Source: a bacterium
Lineage (GTDB): Bacteria > Chloroflexota > Dormibacteria > Aeolococcales > Aeolococcaceae
Direction of reading: 5' to 3'
Assembly (NCBI GenBank): GCA_014874355.1
Contig: JACWAJ010000065.1
Location: 1-60,755 of the forward strand
Length of the DNA stretch: 60,755 nucleotides
The position numbers and the translations under genes were made by a program. Positions 8,563-17,795 of the stretch are shown one piece after another (the stretch's first letter is position 1; each line of letters begins with the position of its first letter). The notes below the pieces were generated by a model. The model made no database searches and had not been told where the DNA came from. It saw nothing but the letters and a program-made list of their open reading frames with translations.

Positions 8563-9516
8563 TTAGTTGGACCCGGGCCACAGCCCGGCACGGTACAGCT
8601 TACCGGGGAGGTCGTGACCGAGATCGGTGGCGAGTTGCCGGCTCACGGCGCAGTACCGCGACAAGTCGGCACCAATGATGGCGCCGAGTGCCAGCAGCGC
8701 GGCGAGGGCATCCTCGGAACAGACGTTGCCGGTCGAGCGTGGCGCGAAGGGACAGCCTCCGAGACCACCGGCGGAACCGTCGAAACGGTCGATGCCGGCC
8801 TCGTAGGCGGCGACGACGTTGGCAACGCCAAGGCCGCGAGTGTCGTGCAGATGGAGGCTCAACCGGTCCTGAGGCACGACACCTGCGAGGCGCTTACAGA
8901 TGTTGCGGACCGAGGCAGGTGTTGCCACCCCGATGGTGTCGGCAACGCTTACTTCGGATGCGCCAAGGGCCACGATACGGGCGCAAAGGTCGACCACCCG
9001 CTGTGGCTGTACGGGTCCGTCGAAGGGACAACCGAAGGCGACCGAGAGGGCGACGTCCACCCGGCATCCCGATGCGGTTGCGGCGCCCACGAGGGTTTGC
9101 AGTTCAGTCATGGAGGCTTCGACCGTGCGGTTGACGTTGCGCCGGTTGAAGCTGTCGGTGGCACCTACGGTGAACACGACGTTGGTGACGCCATTCTCCA
9201 AAGCTCGTTCCAGGCCCTTGAAATTGGGGATCAGAACTCGCATTTTGGCCTTGTCAGAGCTGTCGAATGCGGCCAGAACCTCGGCGGCGTCGCTCAGTTG
9301 CGGCACCCATTTGGGGGACACGAAAGAGGTCACCTCAACCTGGGGCACGCCGGTCTCGAGCAGGCCGCGAACTAGGCGAATCTTGGCCTGCGTGCCCACG
9401 GGTTCGCTGATGTTCTGCAGCCCGTCGCGTGGCGCAACGTCGGTCCAGATGACTTGGCGCGTACCTTGCGGAGAGCCGGCCGGCCGGCCGGCTGCGGGTT
9501 GTGGCGAGGTGGCTAT
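8563..9516 (-). CDS. Hydroxymethylglutaryl-CoA lyase, no canonical start codon
   Basis: A TIM-barrel lyase that splits HMG-CoA into acetyl-CoA and acetoacetate, the last step of leucine breakdown. The metal site HLHDTRG and the catalytic Cys loop GLGGCPFAP with TGNV are present. The first ATG/GTG/TTG in frame is GTG 9399, but the catalytic APRDGLQN motif is encoded upstream of it (9412-9435), so translation must begin earlier. The frame is open back to a TGA at 9544-9546 and holds no ATG, GTG or TTG before 9399. ATA at 9514-9516, with AGAGGA 6 nt upstream, is the best candidate and gives 317 residues. A sequencing indel is the alternative. Confidence 0.82.
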   Translation of the reverse strand: MATSPQPAAGRPAGSPQGTRQVIWTDVAPRDGLQNISEPVGTQAKIRLVRGLLETGVPQVEVTSFVSPKWVPQLSDAAEVLAAFDSSDKAKMRVLIPNFKGLERALENGVTNVVFTVGATDSFNRRNVNRTVEASMTELQTLVGAATASGCRVDVALSVAFGCPFDGPVQPQRVVDLCARIVALGASEVSVADTIGVATPASVRNICKRLAGVVPQDRLSLHLHDTRGLGVANVVAAYEAGIDRFDGSAGGLGGCPFAPRSTGNVCSEDALAALLALGAIIGADLSRYCAVSRQLATDLGHDLPGKLYRAGLWPGSN

Positions 9517-9594
9517 GACATGTCCTCTAAAATCGATAGCGTGTCACGTTTCAGTCTACGTCGCTTTGTTGCCGATACCTTCGAAGGTGCAGAT

Positions 9595-10224
9595 ATGCGG
9601 CACTTTGACCTTTGCGGCATGGACGAGGTCGGCCGGGGCGCCTTTGCGGGGCCGCTTACGGCCGCTGCAGTGGTGCTGCCGCCGCAGTTTCGGCACCCTC
9701 TCTTGCGCGACAGCAAGCAGCTAACTCCGGCGCAGCGAGAGGCCGTGGAGCCAGTGATTCGAGAGGTCGCCCGCGCTTGCGCGGTGGTCGAGATCAGCGC
9801 TGCCGACATCAACTTGCGCGGTATGGGTTGGGCCAATGTCGAGGTCTTCCGCCGGCTTACCGACATGGTCGTCGCCGACGGCTACTGTTGCGACGGCAAT
9901 CTCCGCATTGCCGCCAGCCGTCCGGTGCACTGCCTTCCCAAAGGGGATTCGCTCGTGCCGGCAATCGCGGCGGCGTCGATCATCGCCAAGGTTCATCGCG
10001 ATGCCGTCATGTGCCACCTCCACAACGCCGTTCCCGACTACGGGTGGGCGCGCAACAAGGGCTACGGCGTGCCGGAGCACCGCGAAGCGATCCGTCGCAT
10101 CGGGGCCCATGCGGAGCATCGCCGGGCCTTCATCGCCTCGACGCTGCAGGGCGAGTTCGATCTGCGTGTCGAGGCGCAAGCGAATCTTCACACCCAGATC
10201 GGGTGTATGGTCGCCTCCGCATGA
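9595..10224 (+). CDS. rnhB: Ribonuclease HII
   Basis: A 209-residue RNase HII that cuts RNA in RNA/DNA hybrids and at single ribonucleotides. It shows CGMDEVGRGAFAGPL with the first catalytic Asp-Glu pair, DSKQLTPAQRE, AAASIIAKVHRD and NKGYGVPEH, in normal order. ATG 9595 has GAAGGTG about 7 nt upstream; in-frame GTG 9541 and ATG 9520 would lengthen it. It is divergent from HMG-CoA lyase, whose proposed start region it nearly abuts, and is coupled to the next gene by ATGA. Confidence 0.93.
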   Translation: MRHFDLCGMDEVGRGAFAGPLTAAAVVLPPQFRHPLLRDSKQLTPAQREAVEPVIREVARACAVVEISAADINLRGMGWANVEVFRRLTDMVVADGYCCDGNLRIAASRPVHCLPKGDSLVPAIAAASIIAKVHRDAVMCHLHNAVPDYGWARNKGYGVPEHREAIRRIGAHAEHRRAFIASTLQGEFDLRVEAQANLHTQIGCMVASA

Positions 10225-11273
10225 AGTCCGACGTCAAAGTCACCGCTCCCCTACAACGCCAGGCGTGGATTGATCGGGTGACGCCGCCGGTGGAGCGGCT
10301 GCGACCGGGCCTGTGGTCGATCCCGGTGCCGATTCCCAACAATCCGGTGCGTTACGTCCTGGTCTACGCTTTCGAAAGCGATGCCGGGGTGACGATTGTC
10401 GACGCCGGCTGGGACACTGAGAGCGCATGGCAAGCGCTGACAGAGGGACTTGCCACTGCGGGCTTTGCCGTCGGCGATGTTCGAGGAGTGCTCGTCACCC
10501 ACCTTCATCCCGATCACTACGGTCTTGCGGGTCGAGTTCGGGAGGCGAGCGGTGCTTGGGTGGCATTGCATTCCGCCGACGCCGAACTCATTCCGGGTCG
10601 CTATGGCGCCGGAATGGACGACGTGATTGGCTCTATGCGAGCGCTAATGAGCGACCATGGCGTTCCCGACTCCATGGTGCGGGAGTTGAGCAATGCCTCC
10701 CTTGGCATCCGCAGCTACGTTGACGCAGTCGGGCCCGACATCCTCCTCGAAGATGGTGCGCATGCAGACGTGCCGGGCTGGGACATCGTGGTAGTGCATA
10801 CGCCGGGTCACTCGCCCGGACACGTGTGCTTCTACGACCGGGATCACCGACTGCTGCTGAGCGGTGACCATGTCTTGCCTCGAATCACGCCCAGCATCAC
10901 GTTCCACACGCAGCAGGTGGCCAACCCGCTGGCCGATTTTCTCGACGCCTTGGCGCGGGTAAGGGACCTTGATGTCGATGACGTTCTGCCGGCACACCAA
11001 TGGCGTTTCGCTCCGTTGCGGGAGCGTGTCGACGAACTTGTGGCCCATCACCACGTGCGCCTCGACAAGACGGTGCGCATTGTTCGCGGGCATCCGGGAG
11101 CGACATGCTGGGAGGTGACGCTGCAGATGTCGTGGTCGCGCCCGTGGATTGAACTCTCGGAATTCATGCGTCGCACTGCTGTGGGGGAGACGCTGGCACA
11201 TCTGGTGCTGCTGGAGAGCCGGGGGGGTGTACGCCGAATCGGTGCCGCACCGGTTCGTTGGGAAGTGGTCTAG
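10221..11273 (+). CDS. MBL-fold metallohydrolase
   Basis: A 350-residue metallo-beta-lactamase-fold protein with THLHPDHYG (the HxHxDH zinc motif) near residue 94, a second-zone HTPGHSPGH and LSGDHVLP. The C-terminal third (about 230-350) is a helical region with a winged-helix look, as in the hydrolases annotated as MBL plus C-terminal domain. The substrate is unknown; glyoxalase-like thioester or lactone hydrolysis are options. It starts inside the rnhB stop (ATGA) and is followed within 11 bp by the GNAT gene. Confidence 0.82.
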   Translation: MKSDVKVTAPLQRQAWIDRVTPPVERLRPGLWSIPVPIPNNPVRYVLVYAFESDAGVTIVDAGWDTESAWQALTEGLATAGFAVGDVRGVLVTHLHPDHYGLAGRVREASGAWVALHSADAELIPGRYGAGMDDVIGSMRALMSDHGVPDSMVRELSNASLGIRSYVDAVGPDILLEDGAHADVPGWDIVVVHTPGHSPGHVCFYDRDHRLLLSGDHVLPRITPSITFHTQQVANPLADFLDALARVRDLDVDDVLPAHQWRFAPLRERVDELVAHHHVRLDKTVRIVRGHPGATCWEVTLQMSWSRPWIELSEFMRRTAVGETLAHLVLLESRGGVRRIGAAPVRWEVV

Positions 11274-11284
11274 CGTGCCCTGCA

Positions 11285-11794
11285 ATGCCTGTAGAGATCC
11301 GCTGGACCGACCCCATTGCCGACCGCGACGCTCGGGTGGACATTGTTCGGTGTGCCTGGCATGCCGCCTACACGGAGATCTTCAGTACCGCTGAAATCGA
11401 TGCTGCTTTCGACGGTGACATCACCATGGGCGGCGACTGGACGGCGCGGCGGACCGCCGCGGCCGGCACGTTGGTCGCGCAGGCGGACGGGGTTGTCATC
11501 GGGCTGGTCAGCCTCGGCATCCTCGAGTCGGGCATCGGTGAGATAGCCGCCCTGTACTTGCGCCCCGAGTGGCAGGGTCGGGGCGCCGGTCAACAACTCT
11601 GGGACGCCGGCTTGGCGGTGCTTGAACACCGTGGCCTTACGCATCTCGAAGTGTGGACCCTGGCCGGTGCCCTGGCGCGCGGGTTCTACGAGCACCAGGG
11701 TTGCGTCCAGATCGGCGAGGCAGTGGTGTGGCTTGGAACTCACTCGGTTCCTGCAGTCGGCTATGGCCGGGACTTGCGGCCAGAACCGGTCTAG
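11285..11794 (+). CDS. GNAT family N-acetyltransferase
   Basis: A 169-residue GNAT fold. The acetyl-CoA binding motif A is visible as IAALYLRPEWQGRGAGQQLW (Q/RxxGxG/A type), followed by a C-terminal FYEHQGCVQIGE segment typical of the family. The substrate cannot be inferred. ATG 11285 is chosen over the upstream in-frame start, which would overlap the MBL gene. Downstream, 11795-11906 holds only a weak GC hairpin and no further gene. Confidence 0.82.
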   Translation: MPVEIRWTDPIADRDARVDIVRCAWHAAYTEIFSTAEIDAAFDGDITMGGDWTARRTAAAGTLVAQADGVVIGLVSLGILESGIGEIAALYLRPEWQGRGAGQQLWDAGLAVLEHRGLTHLEVWTLAGALARGFYEHQGCVQIGEAVVWLGTHSVPAVGYGRDLRPEPV

Positions 11795-11906
11795 ACGCTG
11801 AGCACCTCCCACCACCCGGGGTGGCCGCGAAACGACTATCGTCACAGGCAGATCGCTTTTCGCATAAGAGGCAAGAGCACGTGGCAGATAGGTTGAGGAA
11901 CTAAGC

Positions 11907-12941
11907 GTGGCGAAGTTGACGTGCGCTTTGGGGCCAGACAATGCGGGCGCGATGCTGCTTGCGGCGTTGCGTGGTGCTGAGAAAAGCGTCGAGGCATCCG
12001 TTTATGAGATAGGTGACGCCTACGTCTGGGCGTTTGTGGAGGCGGCCCGGCGTGGGGTCGTGGTGCGTATGGTGGTCGATCCGCGCAGTGATCCGGAGAT
12101 GCGAAACCGGGCTATGACACTTGGCCGTGCCGGTGTCGACTGCCGGCTGCTGGCGCAGCCCGATTCCCTTGCCCATGCCAAGGTCGTGGTTGTCGATGAC
12201 ACGCGTTGTGCGGTCGGCACGGGGAATCTCAACGGCCGCAATGCACCTTTCCATCAGGAGAAGGGGGTGCCATTGGCGGGTACACGCGAATGGTGGGTCA
12301 TGCTTGACGATGTGCCGACGTTGACCCGCCTGGCGCGGGCTCACGTATTGCGCAACTGGCGTGCCGGAGCGCCGGCGCTCGGTCTGGCGGGAAGCGCTGC
12401 CCTGGCCGCTGCTCCACCGATTCATCCCGTCAAGCCCGAGTATCCCATCCTGGAGATTGAGCTGGCGCCTCGCCGTCTGCGCCTGGCCAGCGGGGGGGCC
12501 GGTGTACGCGCGCTGGAGGAGGAACTGCTCGTTGGCACGCGTCATCGCGCGCTGGTGACAGTTCCCTACGTCGATGTTGCCGCGCCGGCGGTGGCAGCGC
12601 TCATTGGGGCGCTGACGGCGCATGCGCGTCGTGGTTCCGACGTTCGCCTGCTTCTCGGCCGACCACCGCTTTCCAAGTCGGATCTCGTCATGTTGCGCCA
12701 CATCGATGTGCCGATTCGAGTCATGGATTCGGAGCAGGTGGCGACCATCACCACCGGACACGCCAAGGGCATCGTCTGCGACGAGAGTGCCGTCGTCGGC
12801 TCGGCCAACTGGAGTGAAACCGGCCTTTCGAGTAACGATGAAGCGGCGATCGCCATCTCGCATCCTGATGCTGCCGGCTACTACGCTGCCGCCTTCGAAC
12901 GCGACTGGGCGCCGGCTACACCAATGATCGATCGGTGGTAG
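11907..12941 (+). CDS. Phospholipase D-like domain protein
   Basis: A 344-residue protein with two PLD half-sites. The first is HAKVVVVDDTRCAVGTGN near residue 90 and the second is GHAKGIVCDESAVVGSAN near 283; each has the HxK followed by a distal Asp and Gly-x-Gly/Ser-Asn, so both catalytic halves look intact. PLD-fold proteins include phospholipases, cardiolipin synthases and nucleases; without a signal peptide or membrane segment here, a nuclease-like or cytoplasmic phosphodiesterase role is possible. GTG 11907 follows a GAGG Shine-Dalgarno. Confidence 0.82.
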   Translation: MAKLTCALGPDNAGAMLLAALRGAEKSVEASVYEIGDAYVWAFVEAARRGVVVRMVVDPRSDPEMRNRAMTLGRAGVDCRLLAQPDSLAHAKVVVVDDTRCAVGTGNLNGRNAPFHQEKGVPLAGTREWWVMLDDVPTLTRLARAHVLRNWRAGAPALGLAGSAALAAAPPIHPVKPEYPILEIELAPRRLRLASGGAGVRALEEELLVGTRHRALVTVPYVDVAAPAVAALIGALTAHARRGSDVRLLLGRPPLSKSDLVMLRHIDVPIRVMDSEQVATITTGHAKGIVCDESAVVGSANWSETGLSSNDEAAIAISHPDAAGYYAAAFERDWAPATPMIDRW

Positions 12942-12993
12942 TGCCAGGCTAATCTGCTTGGTCATGCGGTGGTCCGGGTATGCTCACTGAACC

Positions 12994-15540
12994 ATGGATG
13001 AGCCTGAGCCAATAGACGATGTCCGTCTGGACGAAACCGAGACTCCGGGCGAGGTCGCCGCCGAGCAGCCCGACTTCGAAACGCTCCCGCTGGTGCCGCT
13101 TCGCGACAACGTCGTGGTGCCGCTGCAGATGGCGCCGCTTGCGGCTGGACGCCCCCGTTCGGTGGCGGCGCTGGAAGAGGCGGTCGCGGGTGACGGCCGG
13201 GTGGTTCTGGCGGTACAACGGGATGCTTCGGTCGATGATGTCGAGCTGGACGATCTCTGGCCCGTGGCCGTCGTGTCCACGGTGGGGGCGTTTAGGCGCT
13301 TGCCGGTCTCTGGCGTTCAGGCGCTTGTCGAGGGACAGGGTCGGGTTCGCATCCGCCGCCTGATTGCAGGCGAGGCCTGGCGTGCCGAGGTCGAGATCGT
13401 CGGCGTCGACCTGCCGGTCGGTGCCGAGGCCGAGGCGCTGGCCAGTTCGGTGCGGACTCTGTTTGGGGACTATGTGGGTGCGGGCGGACCGGTCTTGCCG
13501 GATGTGGCTGTAGCCATGGCTCGTTCCACAACGCCTTCCTCAATATCTGACCTCGCCTCTGCGGCGCCGGACCTCAGTCCCGATGAACGCGTTGCGCTGC
13601 TCCAGGAAACCGACATCCTGGCGCGCCTCCGTCTACTGGTGCGCCAGCTCGCGAGGCTTGTCGAGGTGGCGCAACTCCGCACCAAGATCCAAGAAGACGT
13701 GCAGCGCACCATGAACAAGGGGCAGCGCGAGCACATCTTGCGCGAGCAGTTGCGGGTCACGCGCAGAGAGCTTGCCGACCTCGAAGGCGGTGACGATGAC
13801 GATGTCGATCTGGGTGGTCGTATCGAGAAAATGGCCATTCCCGAGGCAGTCAAGAAACGACTGCTGAAAGAAGCGGCGCGTCTCGAACAGATCCCATCGG
13901 CGTCGCCGGAGATGGGGATGGTGCGGACCTGGATCGACTGGATTCTGGACCTGCCCTGGGGAGACCCTGCGCCGGAGAACCTCGACATCGAGCACGCCAG
14001 AAGCATCCTCGACGAGGACCACTACGGTCTGCCCAAGGTGAAGGACCGCATTCTCGAATGGCTGGCGGTGCGGCAACGTACGCGTGAGCGCTTCGAGCGT
14101 CAGCGTGCGCAGGTTGAGGCTGCTGCGGAGGGCGATGGCGAACCGGATAAGGCCGTGGTGCCGCCGCGTCCGGTCGTTGTCTTGCAGACGCCAATCCTCT
14201 GTTTGGTGGGGCCACCAGGTGTCGGCAAGACATCGCTGGGGAAGAGTGTCGCGCGTGCACTGGACCGTAAGTTCGTGCGCATGTCACTGGGCGGCATTCG
14301 TGACGAGGCCGAGATTCGCGGTCACCGGCGTACCTATATCGGCGCGCTACCCGGTCGAATCATTCAGTCGATGCGGCAGGCAGGAACTCGCAATCCCGTC
14401 ATCATGCTCGATGAAATTGACAAGGTTGGCACGGACTTCCGGGGTGATCCTTCGGCCGCGCTGCTCGAAGTTCTCGACCCCGAACAAAACTTCGGATTCA
14501 GCGACCATTACATCGAGGTCCCGTACGACCTCTCCGAAGTGCTCTTCGTCACCACTGCCAACGTTGCCGAGACCATCAGCCCGCCGCTTCGCGATCGTAT
14601 GGAGGTGATCCGCATCAACGGGTACACCGATGCGGAAAAACTCGGCATTGCCACACAGCACTTGGTGCCGCGCCAGCTCGATCAGCACGGTCTCGAAGCC
14701 GCCGAGTTGAACATTACCGACGACGCTTTACGCGCCTGCCTGCACGGGTACACCCGCGAAGCCGGGGTGCGCCAACTCAACCGCACCATTGCCGAGATCG
14801 CGCGCAAGGTGCCGCGCAAGCTGGCGCTGGGGACGCCACCGCCGGTGGTTGTCACCGCCCTGGATCTGGTTGAGTACCTGGGACCGCAGCGCTTCGAGAG
14901 TGGCGAGGCGCATGTCGTTGACGAAATCGGCACCGTCACCGGTGTTGTCGTGAGTGAGGTGGGCGGGGACGTGATCACGGTGGAAGCGCTGGCCATTGAG
15001 GGGCGCAACGACCTGGTGCTCACCGGCCAGATTGGCAACGTCATGGAGGAGTCGGCGCAGGCGGCGCTCTCCTGGGCCAAGGTCCATGCGGGTCGCTACG
15101 GTGCACCGCGCAGTTTCTTCGACACCCATGGCGTCCACATCCACGTTCCGGCCGGCGCCATTCCCAAAGATGGTCCATCGGCGGGGATCACGCTGGCGAC
15201 GGCATTGGTCAGTGTGGCCAGCTCACGTGCGGTGCGTCGCGACGTTGCCATGACGGGTGAGGTGACGTTGCGGGGCAACGTCCTGCCGATTGGAGGGCTG
15301 AAGGACAAGCTGCTGGCGGCACATCGTGCGGGGATTGCCACCTTCATCTTGCCGCGGAAGAATGTTCGCGATCTTCACGAGGTGGACAAGGAAATCCTCG
15401 ATGCCATCGAGATTGTTGCGGTGGACACCGTGAACGAAGTTCTCGATGTGGCACTGGTGCCGGCTGAGACCAATCGGACGCAACGCCGTGTCGGCTTCAT
15501 GCTGCCGCTTCCTCCCGAACCTCCGGCAACCTTGCACTAA
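12994..15540 (+). CDS. lon: ATP-dependent protease Lon
   Basis: An 848-residue LonA. The order is an N-terminal substrate-binding domain (about 30-230), coiled coil, AAA+ module with GPPGVGKTS and MLDEIDK, and an S16 protease domain with catalytic Ser in KDGPSAG and Lys in GGLKDKLL. It has an acidic 25-residue N-terminal extension and a linker rich in Glu/Ala before Walker A. It degrades misfolded and regulatory proteins in the cytoplasm. A TATGCT -10-like element (12979-12984) ends only 9 nt before ATG and no Shine-Dalgarno is evident, so the transcript may have almost no leader. No HAIR or CIRCE heat-shock operator was seen. Confidence 0.96.
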   Translation: MDEPEPIDDVRLDETETPGEVAAEQPDFETLPLVPLRDNVVVPLQMAPLAAGRPRSVAALEEAVAGDGRVVLAVQRDASVDDVELDDLWPVAVVSTVGAFRRLPVSGVQALVEGQGRVRIRRLIAGEAWRAEVEIVGVDLPVGAEAEALASSVRTLFGDYVGAGGPVLPDVAVAMARSTTPSSISDLASAAPDLSPDERVALLQETDILARLRLLVRQLARLVEVAQLRTKIQEDVQRTMNKGQREHILREQLRVTRRELADLEGGDDDDVDLGGRIEKMAIPEAVKKRLLKEAARLEQIPSASPEMGMVRTWIDWILDLPWGDPAPENLDIEHARSILDEDHYGLPKVKDRILEWLAVRQRTRERFERQRAQVEAAAEGDGEPDKAVVPPRPVVVLQTPILCLVGPPGVGKTSLGKSVARALDRKFVRMSLGGIRDEAEIRGHRRTYIGALPGRIIQSMRQAGTRNPVIMLDEIDKVGTDFRGDPSAALLEVLDPEQNFGFSDHYIEVPYDLSEVLFVTTANVAETISPPLRDRMEVIRINGYTDAEKLGIATQHLVPRQLDQHGLEAAELNITDDALRACLHGYTREAGVRQLNRTIAEIARKVPRKLALGTPPPVVVTALDLVEYLGPQRFESGEAHVVDEIGTVTGVVVSEVGGDVITVEALAIEGRNDLVLTGQIGNVMEESAQAALSWAKVHAGRYGAPRSFFDTHGVHIHVPAGAIPKDGPSAGITLATALVSVASSRAVRRDVAMTGEVTLRGNVLPIGGLKDKLLAAHRAGIATFILPRKNVRDLHEVDKEILDAIEIVAVDTVNEVLDVALVPAETNRTQRRVGFMLPLPPEPPATLH

Positions 15541-15554
15541 GAAGCTCCGCCAGT

Positions 15555-16220
15555 ATGCCAGAGAATATTTCCGATCTCGTGCAACTGTCGATAGTGGTCG
15601 ACCCGCTTTGGGGCCAGAACTGCTATGTGTTGCTGCGTCGCGACACCCACGCGGTTCTCGTGATTGATCCGGGCTTGCAACACGGCGATGTCATCCGTCT
15701 CCTCGATGATCAAAGCCTCACGTGTTCGCGTGTTCTCATCACCCACGGGCACCCCGATCACGTGAGTGGGGTGCCGGCTTTGCTTCAGGCACAGTCTTGC
15801 TCTGCTGCCATTCATCCCGCCGATCGTCCGTTACTTGACTTGGTTCGCATGTTTCCCGGTGTGGCGCCCGATAGTCCTCCTGTCGTCTGCGAGGAGGACT
15901 TGACTCCAGGTGAGCGGATCGAGTGGCAGGGGCTCTCTGTCGACGTTCTGCATACGCCAGGGCACACGCCGGGTTCGGTCTGCTTCCTGATTCACGGTGA
16001 CACCGAGGGGGGGCGGCTACTGTCGGGGGACACGCTTTTTAGACGGAGTGTCGGTCGCACCGACCTTCCCGGGGGATCGTGGCCAACGCTTGCGTTCTCC
16101 ATCGAGAAGACGCTGTACACGCTGCCACCTGACACCGTTGTCTATCCCGGTCATGGTGCGCCCACGAGCGTTGGCGAAGAGATGCTTGAGAATCCTTTCA
16201 TCGCGCTCTCGAACCGCTGA
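15555..16220 (+). CDS. MBL-fold hydrolase, glyoxalase II-like
   Basis: A 221-residue single-domain metallohydrolase with THGHPDHVSG (HxHxDH), HTPGHTPGS, LSGDTLF and a final VYPGHG, all zinc-ligand zones of the glyoxalase II/YcbL group. This group hydrolyses glutathione or other thiol esters; the exact thiol is unknown. It lies 14 bp after lon on the same strand and ends 13 bp before the convergent NudL gene. It shares the fold but not overall length with the MBL gene at 10221. Confidence 0.85.
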   Translation: MPENISDLVQLSIVVDPLWGQNCYVLLRRDTHAVLVIDPGLQHGDVIRLLDDQSLTCSRVLITHGHPDHVSGVPALLQAQSCSAAIHPADRPLLDLVRMFPGVAPDSPPVVCEEDLTPGERIEWQGLSVDVLHTPGHTPGSVCFLIHGDTEGGRLLSGDTLFRRSVGRTDLPGGSWPTLAFSIEKTLYTLPPDTVVYPGHGAPTSVGEEMLENPFIALSNR

Positions 16221-16233
16221 TCGATCCACTCTT

Positions 16234-16809
16234 CTAGTCGGTGCGGCCGAGGCGACCGAGTAGTTCGTGGAGGACTGCGCCGGTCACGCCCCATATGACC
16301 CGGTCGCCGGCGGTGTAAAAGTGGACGTCGTGGTCTTGGCCCTTGTGGTTGAGGCGGCGCGTTTCATGGGTTGCGGTCATCAGGTCGGCAAGGCCGATGC
16401 GAAACGATCCGGCCACTTCCACCGGGTCGATGCGAACTTCCCATTGCTTGCGCGGCAAACCGACGATCGGCGTCAGCCAGGCGTCGGACACCGCGGTGAC
16501 CATGGGGGTCAGCGCGCCTAGTATCTCGACATTGTCCGGGTCGAGTCCCACCTCCTCCTGCGCTTCGCGTAGCGCGGTGGCGGTGGGGGTGGCGTCCCCC
16601 GGCTCGAAGCGTCCTCCGGGGAAGGCGATCTGTCCGGGATGGTGGCGCATGTTGGCCGCCCGTCGCACAAAGAGCAGCGGCAGCGATGGATGGCCGGGGT
16701 CGACGAGAAGCAGGACCGCCGCCGGGCGTTGGCTCACGTCTGGTGAAGGAATCGGGATCTGAGGAGACACGGAACTGCGCAGACGGCCGAGTAGGGGGGT
16801 GGCAAACAT
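16234..16809 (-). CDS. NUDIX hydrolase, CoA pyrophosphatase type
   Basis: A 191-residue NUDIX protein. The Nudix box is intact (GGRFEPG, then REAQEEVGL) and is preceded by the NudL-type signature LLFVRRAANMRHHPGQIAFPGG, which marks CoA diphosphatases that cut CoA into 3',5'-ADP and phosphopantetheine. The C-terminal WGVTGAVLHELL motif fits the same subfamily. It is convergent with the glyoxalase II-like gene and divergent from rnhA. Confidence 0.87.
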   Translation of the reverse strand: MFATPLLGRLRSSVSPQIPIPSPDVSQRPAAVLLLVDPGHPSLPLLFVRRAANMRHHPGQIAFPGGRFEPGDATPTATALREAQEEVGLDPDNVEILGALTPMVTAVSDAWLTPIVGLPRKQWEVRIDPVEVAGSFRIGLADLMTATHETRRLNHKGQDHDVHFYTAGDRVIWGVTGAVLHELLGRLGRTD

Positions 16810-16900
16810 CTCTTATCCAGAGACTACCGCGGCGGCGAATCTTTCACGAACCTGTACGGTCTCACCTGAATTTGCGGACGGATCGTTGGTGGAGGTAGGT

Positions 16901-17326
16901 ATGACCCAGTCGAGACCTAGCGTCATCGTCTACACCGATGGCGCCTGCTCGGGAAATCCGGGCAAGGGTGCCTGGGCCTATCGCCTGGAGTGGCCCGACG
17001 GCAAAGTCGACGAGGTGGCCGGGGCCAGCGCACAGACCACCAACAATCGCGAAGAACTCAAGGCGGTGCGTGAGGCGCTGAAGGCGGTACATGGGCGCAT
17101 TGGTGCCGGCGATTGGAAGATCGTGATTCGCACCGACTCGCTTGGAGTGATCAACTGGCTAACCCGCCGTTGGAAGCGCAACAAGAATCTCGACCTCTTC
17201 TCCGAACTCGATTCCTTAGTCGACGCCCGGGTTGTTTTCGAACACGTGCGCGGCCACAGCGGCAACGCCGGCAACGAGCGGGTCGACAGCCTGGCTGTGG
17301 CGGCGACACTCGCTTTGCGAAGCTGA
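16901..17326 (+). CDS. rnhA: Ribonuclease HI
   Basis: A 141-residue RNase HI that removes RNA from RNA/DNA hybrids. All four acidic catalytic positions are visible: Asp in YTDGACSGNPG, Glu in NNREEL, Asp in IRTDSLGV, and the last Asp in VRGHSGNAGNERVD with the preceding catalytic His. ATG 16901 has GGAGG five nt upstream, so the longer in-frame start at 16799 is unlikely. The window therefore encodes both RNase HI and HII. Confidence 0.92.
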   Translation: MTQSRPSVIVYTDGACSGNPGKGAWAYRLEWPDGKVDEVAGASAQTTNNREELKAVREALKAVHGRIGAGDWKIVIRTDSLGVINWLTRRWKRNKNLDLFSELDSLVDARVVFEHVRGHSGNAGNERVDSLAVAATLALRS

Positions 17327-17377
17327 ACAGGGCGTGACCGGTAGAGGTCCAGTCGCCGCCGGGGATGGAAAAGGAGT

Positions 17378-17762
17378 GCAAGTTGGCCTGTAAGCCGGGT
17401 TCTGTCCTCACCGCCTAGGCGGTGAGGGACGGCCATCCATCTAGGACGTCGATTGCCCGACGCCTCGTGCGGTCTGACCCGGGGATGGGACGAGCCGCCC
17501 TGGACACCGAAGTGTCCGCTCCCCTGTTCGACCTTGCTCCGGGCGGGGTTTGCCTGGCCGGCCGGTCACCCGGCCGCCGGGGGGCTCTTACCCCACCATT
17601 TCACCGTTGCCACAGCAGGGGTTGCCCCGTTGCCATGGCTGTGTAATTTCTGTGGCACTCTCCTTCGGGTCACCCCGACTGGGTGTTACCCAGCGCCCTT
17701 GCTCTTTGGAGCCCGGACTTTCCTCAGGCGTTGCCGCCCGCGACCGTCCAGCCAACTTGCTT
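17378..17762 (-). ncRNA. rnpB: RNase P RNA, bacterial type A
   Basis: Read on the minus strand, it carries the 5' hallmark GAGGAAAGUCCGGGCUCC (17708-17725), the CACAGAAA block, a GGCAAACCCC block, and the 3' hallmark ACAGAACCCGGCUUA (17391-17405). The ends pair as stem P1 (GCAAGUUGG with CCAACUUGC). It is the catalytic RNA that trims tRNA and tmRNA 5' ends. A perfect hairpin-forming palindrome (17408-17427) forms one variable arm. Ends are set from P1 pairing and may be off by a few bases. Confidence 0.95.
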
Positions 17763-17795
17763 TTGCCATGGTAGCCCACTGGTGCAAAACACGTT

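Noticed and set aside
9612-10220. Fusion of extra sequence to the MBL protein at 10221
   Set aside because: The upstream frame is Arg-rich shadow of rnhB; the ATGA junction gives a normal start.
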